A stretch of DNA of 5,388 nt from an uncultured Pseudomonadota bacterium (GTDB lineage: Bacteria; Myxococcota_A; UBA796; UBA9615): assembly GCA_937907595.1 (NCBI GenBank), contig CALCXL010000826.1, positions 1-5,388 on the forward strand, read 5' to 3'. Below are positions 1 through 4,609 of this stretch, piece after piece. A model generated the notes under the pieces. That model saw nothing but the letters and a program-made list of their open reading frames with translations, was not told the origin of the DNA and did no database searches. The first letter of the stretch is position 1. Every line of letters starts with the position of its first letter. The translations under genes were made by a program, and so were the position numbers.

Positions 1-301
1 CCGCGATGCCCCTCCCGAAGTTGTCGTGGTCCACCGCGTCGGGGGAGATCAGCTCCGCCGCGAAGGTGAACTGCCCGTCGACCCGCTCGTAGACGTAGGC
101 GTGGCCCGAAAGCTGGCCGAAGAAGCCGTAGTCCGGCGCGCCCACCACCAGGGTGTCGCCGTCGACGTCGGTCGATCTGCCGAACCCGTCGGGCACGTCC
201 GACGGGCGAAGGATCTGGGCGACGGCGTCGTCCGCGAGGGCCGCGGAAGGCGAGAGCACTGCGGCGGCGAGGGCGCAGACGAGCAGGCGTCGGACGGTCA
301 T
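1..301 (-). CDS. Secreted FG-GAP repeat protein (N-terminal part only)
   Basis: The reading frame starts at an ATG read from 301 down to 299 and leaves the window at base 1, giving 100 residues. Residues 1-23 form a Sec signal peptide: Arg-Arg at 4-5, a Leu/Ala/Val core and an Ala-Leu-Ala cleavage site before Asp24. The mature part opens with an FG-GAP repeat: F40-G41-R-S, then D47-G-D-T-L-V-V-G-A-P at 47-56, then an A-Y-V-Y strand at 68-71. A second repeat begins at F95-G96. This spacing is typical of the FG-GAP/integrin-alpha beta-propeller, in which the D-G-D segment often binds calcium. Full proteins of this kind carry many repeats, so most of the gene lies outside the window. A good Shine-Dalgarno (310-316) supports the start. 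It is transcribed divergently from the cytochrome gene. Fold is well supported; ligand and role are unknown, with surface adhesion or scaffolding as usual guesses. Confidence 0.85.
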   Translation of the reverse strand, partial: MTVRRLLVCALAAAVLSPSAALADDAVAQILRPSDVPDGFGRSTDVDGDTLVVGAPDYGFFGQLSGHAYVYERVDGQFTFAAELISPDAVDHDNFGRGIA

Positions 302-309
302 GGCAATCA

Positions 310-316
310 CTCCCCT
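310..316 (-). promoter_or_regulatory. Ribosome binding site of the FG-GAP gene
   Basis: Read on the minus strand the site is AGGGGAG, ending 8 bases before the ATG at 301. It matches the anti-Shine-Dalgarno consensus well and fixes the start of the FG-GAP gene, which also agrees with the signal peptide beginning there. Confidence 0.65.
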
Positions 317-360
317 TGCGCCGCCTGGGCCGATTCTGACTCCGGGGGGGCGGCGCGACC

Positions 361-370
361 GGTAGCTACC
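361..370. promoter_or_regulatory. Perfect 10-base palindrome in the divergent spacer
   Basis: GGTAGCTACC is its own reverse complement and lies in the 164-base spacer (302-465) between the divergent FG-GAP and cytochrome genes. Its core TAGCTA also resembles the TAGNNT boxes seen upstream of other genes here, on both strands. It could be an operator half-site pair or part of a promoter for either gene. A TTGTCA hexamer on the minus strand (396-391) lies upstream, but the 22-base gap to TAGCTA is too long for an ordinary sigma-70 promoter. Position and symmetry are seen; function is inference. Confidence 0.3.
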
Positions 371-452
371 ACGGCCGCCGGAGCGCGTCCTGACAAACCG
401 GGGTGCGTCACAGCTCCTCAACAGGACATCCACGTCGCCCCCATCTCCCCGC

Positions 453-458
453 TAGGCT
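453..458 (+). promoter_or_regulatory. Candidate -10 box for leaderless cytochrome mRNA
   Basis: TAGGCT lies 7 bases before the ATG at 466. As a -10 element it would place transcription initiation at or next to the start codon, giving a leaderless mRNA. That would explain why the gene has no clear Shine-Dalgarno (only an AGG within this same box). No convincing -35 hexamer is visible at the usual spacing. Confidence 0.4.
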
Positions 459-465
459 CGCCGCA

Positions 466-1581
466 ATGCGACGCCTCCCTCCCTTCCTGCCCCTGCTCCT
501 CCTCGCCGCCGCCCCGGCTGCGGCCGAGACCCTCGCCCCCGACGCTGCCCCCGTGGCCGCCGACGCGCCGGTCGAACCCGGGCCCGCGGTGCGGCCGACG
601 ACCGCCCCGGCCGCCGCCCTGGGTTGGACCGACCAGACCCCCATTGCGACGATCCTCCAGGCCCTGGGCGCGCCCGCGCCGGCCCACGCGAGGCCGACGG
701 ATCCGGCGCTGGTGGAGACCGGGCGGGAGATCTTCACCACCGGGCGCGCCGTGGGCCCCGACGGCAAGAAGGCGAAGAAGCAGAGCCGCGCGTTCGAGTG
801 CACCGACTGTCACAACGCCGTGCGCGAGGACCCCGACCTGCGGGCCTCCGATCCCGCGACACGCCTGGACTACGCAGAGGCCTGGGGCCTCTCGTTCCTG
901 CCCGGCACCACGATGTACGGCCAGGTGGATCGCTCCAGCTGGTTCAACGGCGACTACGTAAAGAAGTACGGCGCCCTGGTCGAGCCGGCCAACAACTCGC
1001 TGATGGAGGCGATCCAGCTCTGCTCGGTGGAGTGCAGCCAGGGGCGGGCCCTGAGCGACTGGGAGATGGAGGCCATGCTGGCGTTCCTGGGCTCCCTGGG
1101 GCTGCGCTGGGCGGACCTGGACGCTGCGGAGCTGGACCTGGCGCAGATCGAGGCGGCGGCCTCGGGCACCGACGAAGAGCGCGACGCGGCCCGGGGCTCG
1201 GTGCAGGCCGCCTTCCTGCCGGCGAGCCCCGCGACGTTCGTCGACGAGCCCGAAGCGCACGGCAAGGACGAGGCCGGCTACGGGTTGACCGGGGACCCCG
1301 CCCGGGGCGAAGCCGTCTACAAGCGCGCCTGCCTGCACTGCCACGGGAGGGGAGGCCCCAGCGTGTACCGGCTCGCCGACCGGCGCGGCCGCTACCGGGA
1401 GCTGCGGCAAAACCAGGGCAAGCGCGACCAGTGGAGCTACTACGTCGCCGTTCGGCACGGGACCTCGCCCTTCAGCGGGCGCTACATGCCCGGATTCACG
1501 CAGGAGCGCCTGTCCGATCAGCAGGTGGAGGACTTGAGGGCCTGGATCGACCAGAACGCGGCGCCGAAGGGCCGCCGCTGA
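466..1581 (+). CDS. Periplasmic di-heme c-type cytochrome
   Basis: The product has 371 residues. The ATG at 466 is chosen over an in-frame ATG at 403 because a Sec signal peptide starts exactly there (Arg-Arg, Leu-rich core, A-A-A-E cleavage region near residue 20); the 21 extra upstream residues look non-coding. An Ala/Pro-rich linker covers about residues 22-55. Two covalent heme sites follow: C112-T-D-C-H116 and C289-L-H-C-H293. The C-terminal domain (about 270-370) is a standard class I cytochrome c, with Met341 in Y-M-P-G-F as likely axial ligand and a closing amphipathic helix. The first domain has an unusual insert (about 145-210) with a T-T-M-Y-G-Q-V motif, a K-K-Y-G motif and a cysteine pair C186/C190 followed by a Met-rich helix (M201, M204). 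Its position recalls SoxA/TsdA-type cytochromes, where a Cys ligates heme, but I cannot assign it there. Electron-transfer role is certain in kind; partner unknown. Confidence 0.88.
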   Translation: MRRLPPFLPLLLLAAAPAAAETLAPDAAPVAADAPVEPGPAVRPTTAPAAALGWTDQTPIATILQALGAPAPAHARPTDPALVETGREIFTTGRAVGPDGKKAKKQSRAFECTDCHNAVREDPDLRASDPATRLDYAEAWGLSFLPGTTMYGQVDRSSWFNGDYVKKYGALVEPANNSLMEAIQLCSVECSQGRALSDWEMEAMLAFLGSLGLRWADLDAAELDLAQIEAAASGTDEERDAARGSVQAAFLPASPATFVDEPEAHGKDEAGYGLTGDPARGEAVYKRACLHCHGRGGPSVYRLADRRGRYRELRQNQGKRDQWSYYVAVRHGTSPFSGRYMPGFTQERLSDQQVEDLRAWIDQNAAPKGRR

Positions 1582-1619
1582 GGTCGTTCTCGTGCCGTGC
1601 AGGCTCGGGGGTGCGATCG

Positions 1620-1641
1620 CCCGGCCCACGCCCCACCCCCC
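1620..1641 (-). other. Canonical G-quadruplex motif on the minus strand
   Basis: On the plus strand four C-tracts lie close together: 1620-1622, 1625-1627, 1631-1634 and 1636-1641, separated by 2, 3 and 1 bases. The minus strand therefore fits the G3+N1-7 quadruplex rule. A further run of eight C follows at about 1652-1659. The motif lies in the 107-base spacer just upstream of the peptidase promoter. In such GC-rich DNA it may be chance. Confidence 0.4.
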
Positions 1642-1666
1642 TTCGGTGCCGCCCCCCCCGGGCTGC

Positions 1667-1672
1667 TAGCTT
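1667..1672 (+). promoter_or_regulatory. Candidate -10 box of the peptidase operon
   Basis: TAGCTT lies 16 bases before the ATG at 1689 and 7 bases before the Shine-Dalgarno. It would give a leader of about 10 bases, just enough to include the ribosome site. It shares the TAGNNT form with boxes at 453 and 4598. No clear -35 hexamer is seen. Confidence 0.35.
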
Positions 1673-1679
1673 GCGCGTC

Positions 1680-1685
1680 GGAGGA
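1680..1685 (+). promoter_or_regulatory. Ribosome binding site of the M28 peptidase gene
   Basis: GGAGGA ends 3 bases before the ATG at 1689, a strong consensus with rather short spacing. It decides the start: the frame is open far upstream (from 624), but that stretch is only the cytochrome gene read in another frame. Confidence 0.65.
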
Positions 1686-1688
1686 CCC

Positions 1689-3098
1689 ATGCCACGCCGC
1701 CTGCTGATCCCGCTCCTGGTCCTCGCCCTGGCCTCCCCGGCGCTGGCCGGCCGCCGCAAGGCCGGGCCCACGTCCCCCGAACGCATCGACCAGGCCAGCG
1801 TGCAGCTGATGGGGCGCGCGCTCACCAGCGACCGCGCTTGGGAGGACCTGGTCTTCCTCTGCGACCGCATCGGGAACCGCCTGTCGGGCACGCCGTCCCT
1901 GGAGCGAGCCATCGCCTGGGCGAAGGAGCGCCTGGAGGAGGCGGGGGTCGCCGTGGCGCTGGAGCCCGTCTCCGTGCCGAAGTGGGTGCGCGGGGCCGAG
2001 CGGGCCACGCTGCTGGCCCCCGTCGAGCGGGATCTGCCGATCTTGGGGCTGGGCATGACCGTCGGCACCCCGCCCGGAGGGGCCGAGGCGGAGGTGCTGG
2101 TGGTCGGCTCCTGGGAGGAGTTGGAGGCGAAGGCGGAGCAGGCCCGGGGGCGCATCGTGCTCTACGACGTGCCCTTCACCACCTACAAGGAGACCGTCGC
2201 CTACCGCAGCCGCGGCGCCAGCGAGGCCAGCAAGCTCGGCGCCGTCGCGGCCCTGGTCCGCTCGGTCACCCCCCAAAGCCTCTCCACGCCGCACACCGGC
2301 GCCCTCCGCTACGCCGACGACGTGCCCCCCATCCCCGCCGCGGCGCTCACGGTGGAGGACGCTGCCACGCTGCATCGCCTCAGCGACCGGGGCGTGGTGC
2401 CCCGCCTGCGCCTGGAGTTGGGCGCCCAGCACCACGGGGAGGTCGGCTCCTTCAACGTCGTGGCCCAGATCACGGGGCGGGAGGCCCCCCAGGAGGTGGT
2501 GGTGATGGGCTGCCACATCGACTCCTGGGACGTGGGTCAGGGAGCCCAGGACGACGGCGCCGGCTGCGTCATGGTGATGGAGGCGATCCGGCTGATCGCC
2601 GAGCTCCCCTGGGCCCCCCGCCGCACCCTGCGGGTCGTCCTCTTCACCAACGAGGAGAACGGCCTGGCCGGTGGCCACGCCTACCACGCCGCCCACGGCA
2701 CCGAGGACCACGTCGCCGCGCTGGAGGCGGACACCGGCGCGGGCCAGCCCCTGGGCTGGCGTATGGATCTGCGGGGCGAAGGGGAGGGGGTCGACGCGGC
2801 GCGCGCCCTCGCCCGCGCGCGCATGGCACCCATCCAGGAGAAGCTGACGGCCCTGGGCGCCACGGGCCTGCGCGAGTCCTACGCCGGCGCCGACATCGGC
2901 CCCCTGGTGGCCGGCGGCGTGCCCGGCCTGGGCCTCGACTTCGACACCACCGGCTACTGGCCCATCCACCACACCGACGCCGACACCATCGACAAGATCG
3001 ACCCGGCGATGCTCCGGAAGAACGTCGCCGTGATGGCCATCACCGCCTTCACGCTGGCGGAGATGGAGGGGCGGCTCCGCCCCGGGGGCGCGCCGTGA
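1689..3098 (+). CDS. Secreted M28 family metallopeptidase, carboxypeptidase Q-like
   Basis: The product has 469 residues. Residues 1-21 form a Sec signal peptide (Arg-Arg, Leu/Ala core, A-L-A before Gly22). About 35-270 hold the N-terminal part with an inserted PA-like domain (around 120-250). The catalytic di-zinc domain follows. Ligand motifs in order are H276-I-D278, D288-D289 in the G-Q-G-A-Q-D-D-G-A-G segment, E322-E323 in T-N-E-E-N-G, D348 in E-A-D-T-G, and H427/H428 in Y-W-P-I-H-H. By analogy with M28 enzymes, E322 is the general base, and H276, D288, E323, D348 and a late His bind zinc; all are present. The S-W-D-V-G-Q-G-A segment matches what I recall of carboxypeptidase Q (plasma glutamate carboxypeptidase, M28F), so release of amino acids from small peptides in the periplasm or outside is the likely reaction. 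It heads the three-gene unit and its stop overlaps the next start. Exact substrate is inferred only. Confidence 0.9.
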   Translation: MPRRLLIPLLVLALASPALAGRRKAGPTSPERIDQASVQLMGRALTSDRAWEDLVFLCDRIGNRLSGTPSLERAIAWAKERLEEAGVAVALEPVSVPKWVRGAERATLLAPVERDLPILGLGMTVGTPPGGAEAEVLVVGSWEELEAKAEQARGRIVLYDVPFTTYKETVAYRSRGASEASKLGAVAALVRSVTPQSLSTPHTGALRYADDVPPIPAAALTVEDAATLHRLSDRGVVPRLRLELGAQHHGEVGSFNVVAQITGREAPQEVVVMGCHIDSWDVGQGAQDDGAGCVMVMEAIRLIAELPWAPRRTLRVVLFTNEENGLAGGHAYHAAHGTEDHVAALEADTGAGQPLGWRMDLRGEGEGVDAARALARARMAPIQEKLTALGATGLRESYAGADIGPLVAGGVPGLGLDFDTTGYWPIHHTDADTIDKIDPAMLRKNVAVMAITAFTLAEMEGRLRPGGAP

Positions 3099-3664
3099 GA
3101 GCGTCCCTGCTGCTGCTGGCAGCGGCGCTGTGCGCTTGTTCTTCGCCCCCGCCCGAGCCGGAGCCCACGCCTGCACGCGCCCCCCGTCTGGAGATCCCGC
3201 CCAAGCCCGCGCCCACCCCGCCGCGGCCGGTGGTGACCCCGTCGATCCTGCTGCGCGACGTGCCCCCCGCCCACGAGTTCGACCCCGAGCCCCTGGGCGA
3301 GCTGGCGCCCCTGCTGCCCGGCCGCTGGCAGCTGGTGCCCGACGCCCGCAAGATGCGGGAGTTCGAGCGCGCCCGGGAGCTCCTGGAGCAGCACCCCGAG
3401 CGCCCCGAGGCGGCCCAGATCGTGGCCGCGTTGGAGACGGTGATGGCCATGGAGCTCCGCGTGGCCGACGGCCGCCTGCGCTTCTCCATGCCGGCCGCCC
3501 AGGCCGCGCACCCCTACCGGGTGACCGAGGACCGCGACCCGGATCTGCGGGTGGAGCTTCAGGGTCCAAACGGGAACACGGAGGCCCTGCACTTCGTCTT
3601 CGAGGCCCGGGACCGCCTGACGCTGGAGCGGGGCCGCGACCGTCTGACCTTCGAGCGGCTCTGA
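3095..3664 (+). CDS. Small lipoprotein with lipocalin-like C-terminal domain, function unknown
   Basis: The product has 189 residues. The GTG at 3095 overlaps the peptidase stop by four bases (GTGA), a usual sign of translational coupling, and it opens directly into a lipoprotein signal peptide with lipobox L12-C-A-C15; Cys15 would be lipidated and is followed by Ser-Ser. Residues 18-60 are a Pro-rich tether. The folded part (about 65-189) starts with G76-R-W-Q-L, passes through a charged helix (about 84-120), then alternating strands ending in R-L-T-F-E-R. A G-x-W opening followed by strands with the pattern L-R-F and R-L-T-L resembles small lipocalin-like bacterial lipoproteins, but this is a loose visual match. 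It may assist or accompany the peptidase at the envelope; nothing in the sequence proves it. The coding call is strong, since the frame ends one base before the next gene and shows lipoprotein architecture. Confidence 0.8.
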   Translation: MRASLLLLAAALCACSSPPPEPEPTPARAPRLEIPPKPAPTPPRPVVTPSILLRDVPPAHEFDPEPLGELAPLLPGRWQLVPDARKMREFERARELLEQHPERPEAAQIVAALETVMAMELRVADGRLRFSMPAAQAAHPYRVTEDRDPDLRVELQGPNGNTEALHFVFEARDRLTLERGRDRLTFERL

Positions 3665-3665
3665 C

Positions 3666-4565
3666 GTGCCCGAGCTGCCCGACGTCGTCGTCTACCTGGA
3701 GTCCATCGAGCGGCGCTTCGTGGGCCAGCCGCTGACGACCATCCGTCTGGGCAGCCCCTTCGTCCTGCGTTCGGTGGAGCCTCGGGTCGACGCCTTCGCC
3801 GGAAAGAAGCTGCTCGGCACCCGGCGCATCGGCAAGCGGCTGGTGTGGGCCTTCGAGGACGATCTCTTCGTCGTCATCCACCTGATGATCCTGGGGCGGC
3901 TGCGGCTCCGACCCGTCGGCGCGCCCCTTCCAGCGAAGCGGGGGCAGGCCGCCTTCGACTTCGCCGACGCGACGCTGCTGCTCACCGAGGAGGGGAGCAA
4001 GCGCCGGGCCTCCATCCACCTGCTGCGCGGGGAGGAGGGGCTCGCCGCCCACGATCCCGGGGGGCTGGAGGTGATCGGGAGCACCCTGGAGGCCTTCCGG
4101 GAGCGCCTGCTGTCGGGCAACCACACCCTCAAGCGGGCGCTGACCGATCCCCGCAAGTTCAGCGGCATCGGCAACGCCTACTCCGACGAGATCCTGCACC
4201 GGGCGCGCGTATCGCCCGTGCGCTGGACAACCCGCCTGGACGACGCCCAGATCGCCGCTCTGCACCGCGCCTGCCTGGAGATCCTGCAGGAGTGGACCGA
4301 CGCCATGCGCGAGGAGGTGGGGGAGGGGTTCCCCGAGAAGGTCACCGCCTTCCGCGAGGGCATGGCCACCCACGGCCGCTACGGCGAGCCCTGCCCGGTC
4401 TGCGCGTCGCCGATCCAGCGGATCAAGTACGCGGACAAGGAGCTCAACTACTGCGCCCCCTGCCAGACCGGCGGGAAGCTGCTGGCCGATCGGGGGTTGA
4501 GCCGGCTGCTCAAGAAGGACTGGCCGAAGACCCTGGACGAGCTGGAAGCAAGGCTGAAGGGGTGA
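3666..4565 (+). CDS. Fpg/Nei-family DNA glycosylase (formamidopyrimidine-DNA glycosylase-like), atypical subfamily
   Basis: The product has 299 residues, about 30 longer than typical Fpg. The GTG at 3666 is required because it yields M-P-E-L-P, where Pro2 is the Schiff-base nucleophile and Glu3 the catalytic acid of this base-excision repair family. Lys57 (I-G-K-R) matches the phosphate-binding Lys of E. coli Fpg. The helix-two-turn-helix motif is G167-I-G-N170-A-Y, with the conserved Asn. A C4 zinc finger uses C243, C246, C263 and C266. Differences: the D-P-R-R-F-G recognition loop is replaced by E-E-G-S-K-R-R-A-S (108-116); the zinc-finger Arg is Lys258; and 33 residues follow the last Cys where Fpg normally ends. 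Activity on oxidised bases, with AP-lyase, is expected, but specificity may differ from MutM. It follows the lipoprotein stop by one base, so it should share its transcript. Confidence 0.9.
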   Translation: MPELPDVVVYLESIERRFVGQPLTTIRLGSPFVLRSVEPRVDAFAGKKLLGTRRIGKRLVWAFEDDLFVVIHLMILGRLRLRPVGAPLPAKRGQAAFDFADATLLLTEEGSKRRASIHLLRGEEGLAAHDPGGLEVIGSTLEAFRERLLSGNHTLKRALTDPRKFSGIGNAYSDEILHRARVSPVRWTTRLDDAQIAALHRACLEILQEWTDAMREEVGEGFPEKVTAFREGMATHGRYGEPCPVCASPIQRIKYADKELNYCAPCQTGGKLLADRGLSRLLKKDWPKTLDELEARLKG

Positions 4566-4590
4566 TCGGCGGCCCTTGCGCCGAACGATC
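4564..4590 (+). terminator. Hairpin straddling the glycosylase stop codon
   Basis: Outer stem GATCG (4564-4568) pairs with CGATC (4586-4590). After a 1x2 internal loop, CGGC (4570-4573) pairs with GCCG (4580-4583), leaving a 6-base loop. It begins inside the stop codon of the three-gene unit. There is no T-tract after it, so it is not a classical intrinsic terminator; it may still terminate, pause or stabilise the mRNA 3' end. Confidence 0.35.
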
Positions 4591-4597
4591 TCCCTGG

Positions 4598-4603
4598 TAG
4601 CAT
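4598..4603 (+). promoter_or_regulatory. Candidate -10 box for leaderless VWA lipoprotein mRNA
   Basis: TAGCAT lies 6 bases before the ATG at 4610, the spacing expected if transcription starts on the A of the start codon. A weak -35-like TTGCGC (4576-4581) sits 16 bases upstream, inside the preceding hairpin. No Shine-Dalgarno is present before this gene, in line with leaderless translation. Confidence 0.45.
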
Positions 4604-4609
4604 CCGGGC

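Noticed and set aside
333..338. CAGAAT on the minus strand as a -10 box for the FG-GAP gene
   Set aside because: The distance to the ATG is suitable, but no -35-like hexamer is found at 16-18 bases and the match is ordinary, so I did not list it as a promoter.
387..427. Inverted repeat GTCCTG / CAGGAC in the divergent spacer
   Set aside because: Six-base arms with a 29-base gap are expected by chance and show no helical-phase or promoter relation that stands out.
26..961. A 311-codon plus-strand open frame across the FG-GAP gene, spacer and cytochrome start
   Set aside because: It crosses two well-supported genes and its product is Pro/Arg/Ser-rich without recognisable features.
1606..1623. 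Possible hairpin after the cytochrome stop, around GCGATCGC (1613-1620)
   Set aside because: Only a 4-5 base-pair stem with a G-T pair can be drawn, with no T-tract after it. The single GCGATCGC octamer resembles the cyanobacterial HIP1 repeat but occurs once as an isolated copy.
418..1629. A 403-codon minus-strand open frame opposite the cytochrome gene
   Set aside because: Composition-driven shadow; the plus strand encodes two CXXCH heme sites and a signal peptide.
624..1688. In-frame upstream extension of the peptidase gene to 624
   Set aside because: The stretch is Arg/Gly/Pro-rich nonsense read from the cytochrome gene and spacer. The signal peptide and Shine-Dalgarno place the true start at 1689.
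1838..3094. In-frame upstream extension of the lipoprotein gene to 1838
   Set aside because: It is the peptidase gene read in another frame; the lipoprotein signal begins exactly at the GTG at 3095.
1518..4373. A 951-codon open frame on the minus strand across the peptidase, lipoprotein and glycosylase genes
   Set aside because: It is a mirror of GC-rich codon use on the plus strand. Its translation is low-complexity, with no domain or signal, while the plus-strand genes have intact catalytic motifs.
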